This document shows, piece by piece, positions 46,037-54,482 of a DNA stretch of 64,000 bases. Under the pieces are notes generated by a model, which was not told where the DNA came from, made no database searches, and was given only the letters and a program-made list of their open reading frames with translations. Position 1 is the first letter of the stretch, and every line of letters begins with the position of its first letter. This DNA is from G965115915 sp965115915. GTDB lineage: Bacteria > Pseudomonadota > Gammaproteobacteria > Eutrophobiales > Eutrophobiaceae. The stretch is taken from contig OZ220483.1 of the NCBI GenBank assembly GCA_965115915.1, positions 1,736,001 through 1,800,000 on the forward strand, read 5' to 3'. Position numbers and translations under genes: made by a program.

Positions 46037-46705
46037 TCATTCATGTTTAGCACCACACGAGAATTCCACCATCTTCTGATTGCGCGGATGATTGAAATCG
46101 CCCATGTAATTCATGCCCCACCCACTAACACATGCCATTTCAGAAATTTCATCGACGGTATAATGGAAGGGATCTCGGTCCGGAAAAGTTCTAATGCCCA
46201 TTGTTTGTTCGATACCACCTGCTCCCGCTCGCTTACCCGTTTCATTGACAAAAAATGTGGCGTAGAACCTTCCATGACCAAATTTCTGCCTCAGATTTGT
46301 CAGACACTTCACGATCTCGGGGCGAGACAGGTGCGTAAACAGAGAGAACGAAATGCCAAAGTCAAAATTGACCACTCTCTTAAAGTTGAAATTGAAATCT
46401 TCGCTAACAATAAAGCTGTCCTCGCTTATTTTTGCACGATCCTGATCAGATAACTCTTTTTCAATCCCCGCCTTAATCAATTTCGCGTTCGAGTCTGTTG
46501 CAAAATATTTGTTCGCCTCCAGGTAAGGAATGAACTTACAGCCGCCACGTAATGAACCACATCCGACATCAATCAGCGTGTTGTGTGCTTTAAGCCCCCT
46601 ATCCAACATGAATTCAAATTGCAACTTCCCTATCTCTTTCCACAGCCCACCAACGGCCTCCCTGTGTGCATCACCCTCAATAGTCGTGTCCACCTTCGAT
46701 ACCAT
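46037..46705 (-). CDS. Class I SAM-dependent methyltransferase (b)
   Basis: This 222-residue methyltransferase has motif I LIDVGCGSLRGGCKFIPYLE and a FDFGISFSLFTHLSRPEIV post-motif. It is a paralogue of the 45,138–45,992 gene. The start is taken at ATG 46705; GTG 46726 would add seven residues. The reading frame is intact. It lies next to the 15-bp guaA-end repeat at 46,882, just outside the island proper. Confidence 0.72.
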   Translation of the reverse strand: MVSKVDTTIEGDAHREAVGGLWKEIGKLQFEFMLDRGLKAHNTLIDVGCGSLRGGCKFIPYLEANKYFATDSNAKLIKAGIEKELSDQDRAKISEDSFIVSEDFNFNFKRVVNFDFGISFSLFTHLSRPEIVKCLTNLRQKFGHGRFYATFFVNETGKRAGAGGIEQTMGIRTFPDRDPFHYTVDEISEMACVSGWGMNYMGDFNHPRNQKMVEFSCGAKHE

Positions 46706-46881
46706 GGGGCACGTCGGCGTCACCACTTAAGTTTTCCAATTGTGGCTTTGAACTTATCAAAAAACATTATGTTTATCGGAAACGGATTGCGCGGCACCCT
46801 CACATGTAGCGCGCAGTATTCATTGTAGCAGACAGCAAACCACAACACTTTGTATTGCAACTCAACTTGCTGTGTCGGAAA

Positions 46882-46896
46882 CTACTCCCACTCGAT
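46882..46896 (+). repeat. Attachment-site-like copy of the guaA 3' end (distal)
   Basis: The 15-mer CTACTCCCACTCGAT is identical to 54,483–54,497, where it forms the stop codon and last codons of guaA. The flanking bases GGAAA also resemble the DNA downstream of guaA. It marks one end of a 7.6-kb AT-rich block and is a candidate attL/attR. Confidence 0.65.
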
Positions 46897-46972
46897 TATA
46901 AACGAGCCATTATGCCCGGGTTCGGATACATGACTTACTGTTGATGCAAAAGACATATCCGTGTTACCTGAG

Positions 46973-47332
46973 TTACGCATTTATTTCTTCTTGCAGCGCC
47001 CGAAGCGCCCTCAAGACCTGCTTGAAAGGCTGGCGCCACCCTTGAACATCAACAAGGCTGAATGCGCCAATTGAATTTCCGAGCCAAGGCATATGCCACT
47101 TGGTCGAGATCCGGACCCAATTGACGGTCCAGTAGCCCGCTATAGCGAGGATAGTCGTAGGCCCTCCTCGGCAGACACGGCGGGTCTTGCCTGCCCTGGT
47201 CAGACTGGAGAGTGCCTGGTGGATATTGACCCCGCGGAATTCGGCCACAAAATCGGTCTTGGTAAAAAAGCCCAACCCCTACCACGCCCATATACCCGCG
47301 AAATGACTTTTTTCAATAAATATTTGTGACAT
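46973..47332 (-). pseudogene. Decayed AbiEi/DUF6088-type antitoxin gene
   Basis: Three minus-strand frames must be joined to recover the family. A start near 47,332 leads into VISRVYGRGRGWAF; a shift gives FFTKTDFVAEF then VNIHQALSSLTRAGKTRRVCRG; another shift gives AYDYPRYSGLLDRQLGPDLDQVAYALARKFNWRIQP (split here as AYDYPRYSGLLDRQ and LGPDLDQVAYALARKFNWR). That order of segments is the DUF6088 / AbiEi transcriptional antitoxin fold. The C-terminal two-thirds are missing and no AbiEii toxin follows. It is a dead remnant of a type IV toxin-antitoxin system. Confidence 0.65.
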
Positions 47333-47976
47333 TAGCGAACAATATGTTCTTAGGAAAACAATCTCGTTTTTCCAACACGGAAGCTTAGCAGATGTACCAC
47401 ACGAATGTGCAGCCTGATGACGCCACTTACTGAACCAAAGCGTCGTACCCATATCCAACCCTCGCTTCGGGAAATGCCACCTCTGGTGGCATAAAGGCTC
47501 CCCACTCTTCCGCAAACAGACCAGCTACCATACCGGTCAGAGCATCCTCACGGTCCGCATGAGTGAGCGGCACAGCCGATGCATGGTCTGAATGGTCTCC
47601 GAACTCCTTGCAGGCCGAGGAACAGGCCTCGACTACGGTGAGATTTACTACCGTCACTCCAGACGCCGCACTCCATCATCTTCGGCACAGAGGCGAGCAA
47701 GAACACGTATCCCCTGCAGCCTGGGAGCCGATCATGTCTTCAATGGCTGAAAACGGGCTGAAACCTTGCTCAAATCCGATGCGCATACGCAGTTTTCCGC
47801 TTCGCCCTGCTGTAAAAACAATGCCCTGCGGCTTTCTCATCAACCTCCGCTGGTGAAGTCCCGGCTCACAGGCCAGGGCCCGGCATCGATTCAGCCCACT
47901 GCGTCTTCCATGCCCCAGGCGCCTGGGTTGCCAACCCATGAGTTGACAGGGTCTTCCTGATGGCGCGGTACCAACG
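47333..47976. other. About 640 bp without a recognisable gene
   Basis: Several short overlapping frames exist on both strands (longest about 100 codons), but none resembles a known family or has a ribosome site. The composition is closer to the core than to the surrounding AT-rich DNA, so this may be a decayed gene. It lies between the AbiEi remnant and the toxin gene. Confidence 0.5.
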
Positions 47977-48396
47977 CTACGCTGCAAAAGGATTCAATAG
48001 TCGTACACCGGTTTTCGAGAAATCCTCGTGATTACGCGTGACGACGGTCAAGTCATGGATCAGTGCCGTTGCAGCAATCTGCTTATCCAATGCGTTGCCC
48101 GGATGTGGCGCCCGAAGCCGTCCCCAGAGCTGTGCGATGTCCTGGTTGATATCGAGTATGGAGTCCCTGTACTCAACCAGCAAGGTTTCCAGCCACTGCT
48201 CCAACTGATTGGCCTGAGGTCTGTCACCTCTGTGCCGGATCAGCTCGACCCCGCGACGCAGTTCCCCCACGGTGACAACCGATATGAACATCGGCGTCTC
48301 GTCCGCGATGGCCTGCCTGAAAAACGCCCGGACCCCTTTGTCCGCTTTCGAGCTTTTTCGCGCCTCGCTGATGACATTGGTATCAATCAAATACAT
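47977..48396 (-). CDS. PIN-domain toxin (FitB/VapC type)
   Basis: This 139-residue PIN-domain endoribonuclease has N-terminal acidic residues in MYLIDTNVISEARK, the middle VVTVGELRRGVELI glutamate and a C-terminal LDKQIAATALIHDLTVVTRNHEDF with conserved Asp residues, a complete active site. It overlaps the antitoxin gene by 14 bp. The best match is the FitB-like VapC branch. The module is intact, so it probably stabilises the island. Confidence 0.88.
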   Translation of the reverse strand: MYLIDTNVISEARKSSKADKGVRAFFRQAIADETPMFISVVTVGELRRGVELIRHRGDRPQANQLEQWLETLLVEYRDSILDINQDIAQLWGRLRAPHPGNALDKQIAATALIHDLTVVTRNHEDFSKTGVRLLNPFAA

Positions 48397-48616
48397 CTTC
48401 CCTGCTAGCCTCGTCTACCCGCCCAAAATCATCTTCGCGGCCCACATTGGGCATGGCAGCGAGCACCTCTGTGAAGCTCCTGGCCTTCGGTTTCAATAAC
48501 AATGCTTCGAGCAAGGCACGGTGCTCCGCCTCTGCGCTGCGACCATGTCGCGCAGCACGTTGTTTGAGCGCATCAACAATGCGTTGATCGAGGTTCCTGA
48601 CAACGAGATTCGCCAT
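48383..48616 (-). CDS. Ribbon-helix-helix antitoxin (FitA/VapB type)
   Basis: This 77-residue antitoxin begins MANLVVRNLDQRIVDALKQR, a ribbon-helix-helix DNA-binding N-terminus with HGRSAEAEHRALLEAL as the second helix, then a toxin-wrapping tail. ATG 48616 gives the family start; a longer reading adds only four residues. It represses its own promoter in related systems; the repeats at 48,644–48,691 fit such an operator. Confidence 0.85.
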   Translation of the reverse strand: MANLVVRNLDQRIVDALKQRAARHGRSAEAEHRALLEALLLKPKARSFTEVLAAMPNVGREDDFGRVDEASREDVFD

Positions 48617-48643
48617 TGGTCGACTCACTTGATTTCAATCGGA

Positions 48644-48691
48644 TGATTGCAATGATAGCACTCTTGGGTAATTTTGCAATCATTGATAGCA
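48644..48691 (-). promoter_or_regulatory. Candidate operator of the toxin-antitoxin operon
   Basis: Two similar half-sites, TGATTGCAATGATAGCA (48,644–48,660) and TTGCAATCATTGATAGCA (48,674–48,691), lie just upstream of the antitoxin start. They also contain a GATTGCAA/TTGCAATC inverted pair. FitAB and VapBC complexes bind palindromic sites of this kind; the function is inferred. Confidence 0.55.
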
Positions 48692-49212
48692 TTCTTGCCA
48701 CTTGCATTTTGGAAGCCTCTTAATCGTGCTGGATTTACTCCCGCTTCACGCTGGTCCACTCGTCAATCATATCGGCCCAATTCTGTAACATGTCTGCACG
48801 CCGTCCCCGATAACTCAGTCTTGTTACAGACGGCCTTCACTCCACTTCATACTCATGGGAAAGACACCTTTCGATTCAGTCAGTGTTGTAACCCGCCTCA
48901 TTGAAGTAGCGTACCAGTGGTTCGGCGCAGGTCATGCAGACCAAACTTACCAGGCTGCTTACCATCTTTCCGTGCAGCCTTATTACGACGTCGGATATAG
49001 GTTATGTTTGATCTACTATTTGCAGGTACCAGTCAGTGCCAGACCTGAAGTCATTCCCACTCGGTAAACACATATCTATTTCTTGTTTGATAGCAAACTT
49101 ACACAGGCCTCATAGTCTGTGCGTAAGTAGTATGTAGCTTCACCATTCTGCACGTTTTTTATACGCTTATGCTCCTATTGCAAACCAATAGAATAGACTA
49201 CGCAATTTCTGA
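48692..49212. other. About 520 bp without a gene
   Basis: AT-rich DNA between the toxin-antitoxin module and a methyltransferase gene. Short plus-strand frames have no family resemblance. The only structure noted is the guaA-end-like 15-mer at 49,051–49,065. Confidence 0.5.
49051..49065 (+). repeat. Degenerate guaA-end repeat (internal 1)
   Basis: TCATTCCCACTCGGT matches 11 of 15 positions of the guaA-end 15-mer CTACTCCCACTCGAT and has the same orientation. It separates the toxin-antitoxin segment from the methyltransferase segment. Confidence 0.4.
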
Positions 49213-49971
49213 TTACACATTGTTCTGAATAGATTTGGGAACAAATTGTTTATCAATCAAAATTACTTCTCGTGCGGTTTCAGCGTCACACCTTTCGAAA
49301 ATACGGTCCAAAACATTGTTTTCATCAAAGTTGAAAGGTGCCGAAAACAAATCAATTTCTCTAAAATCACCTGTGGCAATATCTCTGTTGGTGAACTCAT
49401 CGGGTACAATATGGGTTGTAGTCAACAAATACCGATAATCAGACCTGTGAATGTTTCTCAAAAACCTGTCTATCTCGTCATATGATAAATGAAACAGGCA
49501 ATCACGAACGATTAGTAAGTCACAATCTGGAAGCATCTCGTTACAAATATCCCTGACATCAAATGTGATATTGTCCGTCTTATACAATGTGTTGTTTTTC
49601 GAGATAATTGACTTGACAATATCTACACCAATGTAACTTACATCCATCTTTGGGACTACCTCTCGCATCCAATTAAAATCTCCGCAAGGCGCATCTACCA
49701 GAATTCTTATATTGAGCTTTGCTACATTCTCAACAAGCCACTGTCGCAGTGGTCTGGTAGCAGTAAGAGTACTTCCAGGCCCACTGACTGATTCTTTCGA
49801 TCCCCAATGATTTGATTTGTATATTTCCTCAAATCGCTCTTTGGAAGTTTCAAGTTGAATTATTTTTTCACCTGGAACCTGTCTTTTCTGCGGAAAATCG
49901 AACTCTTTGCACAAGTGTTTGGGCTTCTTTGAGTGCATTAATTTTAGCCCGAATATTGCATGAAGAGGCAT
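49213..49971 (-). CDS. SAM-dependent methyltransferase, island gene
   Basis: This 252-residue protein has the class I methyltransferase pattern ILVDAPCGDFNWMREVV (motif I), VSYIGVDIVKSI and CDLLIVRDCLFHLSYDEI. ATG 49971 is preceded by AGGAT at about eight bases. The acceptor is unknown; it differs from the pair at 45–46.7 kb. Low GC and position between degenerate guaA-end repeats point to transfer. Confidence 0.72.
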   Translation of the reverse strand: MPLHAIFGLKLMHSKKPKHLCKEFDFPQKRQVPGEKIIQLETSKERFEEIYKSNHWGSKESVSGPGSTLTATRPLRQWLVENVAKLNIRILVDAPCGDFNWMREVVPKMDVSYIGVDIVKSIISKNNTLYKTDNITFDVRDICNEMLPDCDLLIVRDCLFHLSYDEIDRFLRNIHRSDYRYLLTTTHIVPDEFTNRDIATGDFREIDLFSAPFNFDENNVLDRIFERCDAETAREVILIDKQFVPKSIQNNV

Positions 49972-50004
49972 GAAAGTTATCCTGTTTTTCTATGTTATTT
50001 AGTT

Positions 50005-50257
50005 ACTTAACCCATGAATGACACTCTGCTTATGACGAATTGTAACCATAACTCCATCCATTTTCCACGCTGCAAAGGACAGCTTGGTGGAAACCGCTTT
50101 TTCTGGCGGCGACATTAGCTCCAACGGCAGCGTGATGCTGCTGCGCCAGGCGAATCGGGCCTTGGGATTGACCGAGCAGGCGAGTTGTCGGCACACGGCC
50201 TTGTCGATAATCCAACAGCGAGTTTACGGGACTGCTCGTGCAATATCCGGGTTAAGT
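50005..50257 (+). mobile_element. Internally deleted IS1380-type element (253 bp)
   Basis: The element has terminal inverted repeats ACTTAACCC (50,005–50,013) and GGGTTAAGT (50,249–50,257). Inside is the N-terminal part of an IS1380-type transposase, joined almost directly to the right end. No intact transposase is present, so it could only move with help from a full-length relative elsewhere. Confidence 0.62.
50051..50235 (+). pseudogene. N-terminal fragment of IS1380-family transposase
   Basis: The reading TPSIFHAAKDSLVETAFSGG, then DISSNGSVMLLRQANRALGLTEQ, ending LSIIQQRVYG, follows the N-terminal domain of IS1380 transposases (FDGG...LLLRE...LGLTE...RQRVYG). About 60 residues remain of the usual ~430; the catalytic DDE core is absent. 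Confidence 0.7.
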
Positions 50258-50432
50258 GTCAGTCTTATTCTATGGATTAGTGTGAGGCCTGAGAAGCACG
50301 CTTTTTCTACTGTCTACAGCTTTGTCGGGATTGGGAATATATGACAAACCACAACCACGCCTGATTATGTCAGTCAGTCGGTCTGTCCATCAATCAAACA
50401 GTCATGGTGATACGAACCACGTACTGGGAAAA

Positions 50433-50447
50433 TCACTCCCACTCTAT
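50433..50447 (+). repeat. Degenerate guaA-end repeat (internal 2)
   Basis: TCACTCCCACTCTAT matches 12 of 15 positions of the guaA-end 15-mer in the same orientation and is also preceded by GGAAAA. It lies just beyond the 3' end of the acyl-modification cluster. Confidence 0.5.
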
Positions 50448-50501
50448 AGTTACACATTGTGCAACGTAAAAAATGTAATAACGATAGTTTGCTTATCTAA
50501 A

Positions 50502-51572
50502 TCAGAATACATCGCAATCAAAAAGTGTCAGGTATAGAGACTTTTCATCCTCTGTCGATTTGATGAAATCAAAAAACACGCTGTTAGCATCAGGCAAAAA
50601 TCTTCCTGGCACTGACATAAATGGCAAATGACTAAAGAAACCAAATTTTTGATTTGGAATTACACCCATGAAAAGAACGACATCACTTCCACGCCTACAC
50701 CCATGAACAATACCCCAACGCCCTAACGCTTTCAAAACACATTCTCTGTCTTTTGGTTCAGATGCAATATCCAATAATATCAGTGGTTTTAGACCGTTGT
50801 AATCTTCCGGTTCAGCAAAAACGCCATAACCTACAATAATTTTTTTGCGTTTAACCAACAGAAAAATATAACTGGTATCAGCTCGAAACGAAGTCCGCCA
50901 AGTCATAATTGGATGGCTTCTGTCCCCCCTGATTTCATGATTCTCAAAATATGACTCTATGTCCGAGTAAGGCAGATCACCTACATTGCATACCTTACAA
51001 TTGTACGCTGAAAAACAAGTGACCAGGTGCGATAGGCTATTAAAAATCCTGCTGTAGAAATAATCAATAGAAGAAGAGATTGCACGCAAAATACAGCTAT
51101 TAGCGAGGTTAAGCAAAAGCTTAAGAGGGTTTAGTGGTGCAGCCATAACTGCAAGCTTTGCATTGCTCCTCAAGCCCGACAGCTTGCGCCAAATCTCTGT
51201 CGAATTTTTGTTTGGAACAACAAGAGCAAACATGTAGTGCCTGGCAGTTTTCTTAAATCCAGAAAGGAGTTGTAAAGCTCTGTCAAGGCCACGCTGGTCT
51301 TTTTGAATCAAAAACTCGCTCGGGTAACAACAACGTATTTTCTTTGAATTCCAAAAAAAAATCCTGGGCACAAGCACCAATCGCCCAATGCATCTTTGAT
51401 TCAAGTTGATCGATACAACAACGCTTTCCCCTGCCGGGTTTGTCAAAAATTTGTTTGTAAAATAATGGTGCGTAGAAACTTGAGCTTTACTGCCGTATTC
51501 GGACATCGACAATTCCACGAATTCATCAGCTTGACTACCGGACACAATCGGCTCGATCTTGACTTCACTCAT
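50502..51572 (-). CDS. GNAT-like acyltransferase domain protein, island gene
   Basis: This 356-residue protein has a layout like two GNAT-type halves: residues ~5–130 (VELSMSEYGSKAQVSTHHYF ... GRLVLVPRIFFWNSKKIRCCYPSEFLI) and ~215–330 (SYIFLLVKRKKIIVGYGVF). No acyl-CoA loop is certain. It lies 334 bp downstream of the AMP-ligase gene on the same strand, so it may be the transferase that uses the acyl group made by the ACP/ligase/SDR set. The function is inference. Low GC. Confidence 0.55.
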   Translation of the reverse strand: MSEVKIEPIVSGSQADEFVELSMSEYGSKAQVSTHHYFTNKFLTNPAGESVVVSINLNQRCIGRLVLVPRIFFWNSKKIRCCYPSEFLIQKDQRGLDRALQLLSGFKKTARHYMFALVVPNKNSTEIWRKLSGLRSNAKLAVMAAPLNPLKLLLNLANSCILRAISSSIDYFYSRIFNSLSHLVTCFSAYNCKVCNVGDLPYSDIESYFENHEIRGDRSHPIMTWRTSFRADTSYIFLLVKRKKIIVGYGVFAEPEDYNGLKPLILLDIASEPKDRECVLKALGRWGIVHGCRRGSDVVLFMGVIPNQKFGFFSHLPFMSVPGRFLPDANSVFFDFIKSTEDEKSLYLTLFDCDVF

Positions 51573-51906
51573 CAGTGTACGATCCAGAAACTTGATCTTT
51601 ACAGCGTGCCATTGTTGTGTCTTTCAAAGCACCCCTTCATGTGCTCTAAAAAATAGTCTCCTTTTATGTTGGTTGGACAAATTTGGAACTGTAGCCAATG
51701 GGACATTTCTGACATGGTCCAGCCTTTTTGAACACTCAGTCAAACCGGTTGATTGCTTTTCTGAATCCCTTCCGTATCAGAGCCTTTTCAAGAGCGACAA
51801 TACAACTGCTATTTTTGAAACTGTCACCCAAACTGCAATCAACGTCTATCGTAAAAGATGCCTTTGGAACATTGCACTTAATTGGTTTGTTTTAATTTAG
51901 CCATCG
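51573..51906. other. 334 bp intergenic, no gene seen
   Basis: AT-rich spacer between the AMP-ligase and GNAT-like genes. A 113-codon plus-strand frame (51,559–51,900) is Cys/Ser-rich without family features and overlaps the GNAT-like start, so it is not accepted. A promoter for the GNAT-like gene may lie here. Confidence 0.5.
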
Positions 51907-53199
51907 TTATACCCGTTTATATCTATGCCCAACAGACACTGCAGATATCTTCAGCCGTTTTGGAAGCATATGATTGGTTAATTTCTGGCTTAAAAATTCT
52001 TTGAGTTGTGCTTTATCAGCTTTCGTATTCGAAGCAAACTGGACAGTTAATTCCACATGCTGCCCAGTAACAGGATTCGGTTTTCCTTCTGCTTTTGCAA
52101 GCTCCACTCCATCATATTGGAGTGCTACTCTTTCAATTTCAGACGCCATAAATTTCAGTCCACCAACGTTGATGACCTCTGAAGTTCTACCAGTAATCTT
52201 GTAGAAACCATCACGCTCTTCAACAATGTCTTTTGTATTGTACCAACCTTCTTCATCAAAAGGACTATCAGCATTAAGATAGCCAAGCATTCTTGTTTCA
52301 GAGCGTATTTCAAGAACGTTATCGACGACTCTTGTCTCTACTCCCTCACCACCTATTTTCATAAACAAGCTGTCACGAGCCTCACTTTTAACTCGAACAA
52401 TACCAAGCTCTGACATACCAAAAGTTTGTCTGAAGTCTATGTTTGGCAAAAGTTCGCACAGAGCATCGAGTGTTGGCTGATCCATACGTTCAGTACCGTA
52501 GGTAATTATTCTCAATGACGACGGAACTTGACCTGGTATCATGCCACTCATTAGCATCATCCTTAAGAACGTAGGTGTAGTAGGGAGTACTTCAATTTCA
52601 TGTTCGCGACATGTCTTTAAAATATCTTCAACACTACGGGACTTAGGGGCTACCACAGTACCTTTATTGAAGAGCGTATGAAATAATGTGTTCAACCCAC
52701 CAATGTGATCAAACAACAGAAAATTGATTGTCTTTAGAGTGGGGCGTGGCGTTTCAAACCGCTGCATAAAGAGCGTTAAATCATGCAATATTGCTTTTTG
52801 ATACCCAGTAGTACCAGTAGAAAAAAGCACTAAGCCAGCATGATTTCTACTTCTCAAAAAGTTGATATGGTCATTTCTTTGACTATGCCTAATGCGTCTA
52901 ACGGAATCACCTTCAATCACCACATCCACTAATGCAGACTCAAAAAAGAAATCATGTTGTTCCTTTGTATCTGTAGTTAAAGGCACAAGAATTACGTTCT
53001 TATCAATCAGCTGAAGTAATGTAAGAATCGATAGAGGATCGAAATCTCCAATGAGAGCAACCACATCACCACTTTGCACTTGCGATAAGTCAACAGATTT
53101 TTTTGCTATTTCACTAAAGCGTAATTCGCCTTCAGCATGTACAAGAAAGGGGTAATCCATACCTTCCCATCGTTCCTTTAGCTTATCCAGGATATCCAT
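51907..53199 (-). CDS. AMP-dependent acyl synthetase/ligase
   Basis: This 430-residue member of the ANL superfamily has P-loop LVLFSTGTTGYQKAIL, TFGMSELGIVRV (A5), the GWYNTKDIVEERDGFYKITGR segment (A7–A8) and a C-terminal subdomain with INVGGLKFMASEIERV. It is shorter than typical (about 500–550) at the N-terminus. It would adenylate a carboxylic acid and load it on CoA or the neighbouring ACP. Its ATG shares a base with the SDR stop (TAATG), so SDR and ligase are coupled. Confidence 0.85.
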   Translation of the reverse strand: MDILDKLKERWEGMDYPFLVHAEGELRFSEIAKKSVDLSQVQSGDVVALIGDFDPLSILTLLQLIDKNVILVPLTTDTKEQHDFFFESALVDVVIEGDSVRRIRHSQRNDHINFLRSRNHAGLVLFSTGTTGYQKAILHDLTLFMQRFETPRPTLKTINFLLFDHIGGLNTLFHTLFNKGTVVAPKSRSVEDILKTCREHEIEVLPTTPTFLRMMLMSGMIPGQVPSSLRIITYGTERMDQPTLDALCELLPNIDFRQTFGMSELGIVRVKSEARDSLFMKIGGEGVETRVVDNVLEIRSETRMLGYLNADSPFDEEGWYNTKDIVEERDGFYKITGRTSEVINVGGLKFMASEIERVALQYDGVELAKAEGKPNPVTGQHVELTVQFASNTKADKAQLKEFLSQKLTNHMLPKRLKISAVSVGHRYKRV

Positions 53200-53876
53200 T
53201 AGACACCTCCAATATTAAGCACTTGCCCACTTAAAGAAGATGCTTTTTCATCGATGAGTAATTCAACCAAGTCGCACACATCAGACTTTTCAAACTGTTT
53301 GGGGATTACTTGCTGTGAAGTAATCTTCTCGATTTGTGCGTCAGTAATTCCTCGCAACAAATCTGTACGAATTGGCCCTGGAGCAATACAATTCACCCTT
53401 ACATTGAAATCAGCCATTTCTCTTGCAAATGTACGCGAAAATGCTTCAACACCAGCCTTGGATGCTGCATAAACAGACTCGCCCTTTAATGCCAGTGCAA
53501 CAGCAATAGTGGAAAAATTAATGAAGCTTCCATGCTTTTGCCTCAACATAAATGGAGCAAATAACTGGCAACAGTAGATTGTTCCAACAAGATTCGTCTG
53601 AATAAGCTTTTGAACTGTAGATTCATCTGTGGTGACAGCCATGTTCATTGACGCCACACCAGCAGCATTGATAAACGCTTTTACTGGCTGCTTCATTCGC
53701 TTCACTGTACGTGCAGCGTTTTTCACAGAGGTGTAATCACTTACGTCACACTCTATTCCATCTAGCTCAAGAGAATCTATTGATCTGGCTAACCCGATTA
53801 CTTGTTCGCCTCTTCTGATTAGACGTTCTGTGATTGCCTTACCTAGTCCTCTACTTGCTCCAGTGACGATAATCAA
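53199..53876 (-). CDS. Short-chain dehydrogenase/reductase (FabG-like)
   Basis: This 225-residue NAD(P)-dependent reductase has the TGASRGLGKAI cofactor motif, FINAAGVAS, the catalytic Ser in FINFSTIAVAL, Tyr-x-x-x-Lys in YAASKAGVEAF, and a C-terminal PGPIRTDLL. It resembles 3-oxoacyl-ACP reductases. It sits between the ACP and AMP-ligase genes (2 bp after the ACP, 1-bp overlap with the ligase), suggesting it reduces an ACP- or CoA-bound acyl group. Confidence 0.87.
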   Translation of the reverse strand: MIIVTGASRGLGKAITERLIRRGEQVIGLARSIDSLELDGIECDVSDYTSVKNAARTVKRMKQPVKAFINAAGVASMNMAVTTDESTVQKLIQTNLVGTIYCCQLFAPFMLRQKHGSFINFSTIAVALALKGESVYAASKAGVEAFSRTFAREMADFNVRVNCIAPGPIRTDLLRGITDAQIEKITSQQVIPKQFEKSDVCDLVELLIDEKASSLSGQVLNIGGV

Positions 53877-53878
53877 AA

Positions 53879-54154
53879 CTAAGCCTCCGATTGGCTGGAA
53901 AATTCTTCCGCTAATGCAGAAACACTGCGAAACATGCTGCGTGATTTCGACATCGCTGCTTCAGAAGTCCAGTCAAATTCAAAATCATGCTCGTCAGCCA
54001 AATCTTCAAGTGCCAGACAGACTTCGACAAGCTTCATCGAGTCCAACAATGACTCGCCACCGATTAACTGCATATCCTCAGTAACTTCAACCTTCCCTTC
54101 TAAAGCTTCTTCAATTACACCGATAACGATTTCCTTTGCTTGCTCAATATTCAT
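53879..54154 (-). CDS. Acyl carrier protein
   Basis: This 91-residue ACP-like protein has the 4'-phosphopantetheine attachment serine in the motif GGESLLDSMKLVEVCLALED, preceded by an acidic helix (VIEEALEGKVEVTEDM). The DSM form replaces the common DSL. It starts the ACP–SDR–AMP-ligase operon and is distinct from the housekeeping AcpP. It would carry the acyl chain on which the SDR acts. Confidence 0.87.
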   Translation of the reverse strand: MNIEQAKEIVIGVIEEALEGKVEVTEDMQLIGGESLLDSMKLVEVCLALEDLADEHDFEFDWTSEAAMSKSRSMFRSVSALAEEFSSQSEA

Positions 54155-54482
54155 GTCTTCTTCCTGCCTTCAGCCAACAAAGAACCTTTCAACATCCCAG
54201 TAGTAAAACCGAACTCTTTGGACAAGCGTTTGACTTCTTTGCTCGCCTCGCCTGTATATGCAAACTTCATCAAACATTGCTATTTCGACTTCAGCAAAGT
54301 GCTTCTTTTTCAGTGCCAACGTTCTGCCTACGAGTTACTATGATTTTCAGCAGTCGCACGTTTGTGCAACATTCTGTGTAACTGTAAGACAAATCTTACA
54401 GCCAAATCGATGGACTAATCTTTATGAGCAAGTTTTGTGCAAGTCAAATATATAATCAAGTTAATAGCTTAGGCCAGAAAAG
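54155..54482. other. About 330 bp AT-rich spacer before guaA
   Basis: No gene is seen; short plus-strand frames lack family features. It should contain the promoter of the ACP operon, and it ends at the guaA-end repeat, i.e. the likely island junction. Confidence 0.5.

Noticed and set aside
47563..47856. 98-codon plus-strand frame as a possible gene
   Set aside because: No start signal, no recognisable domain and competing frames on both strands.
51559..51900. 113-codon plus-strand frame between the AMP-ligase and GNAT-like genes
   Set aside because: Low complexity, overlaps the GNAT-like start, no ribosome site or family resemblance.
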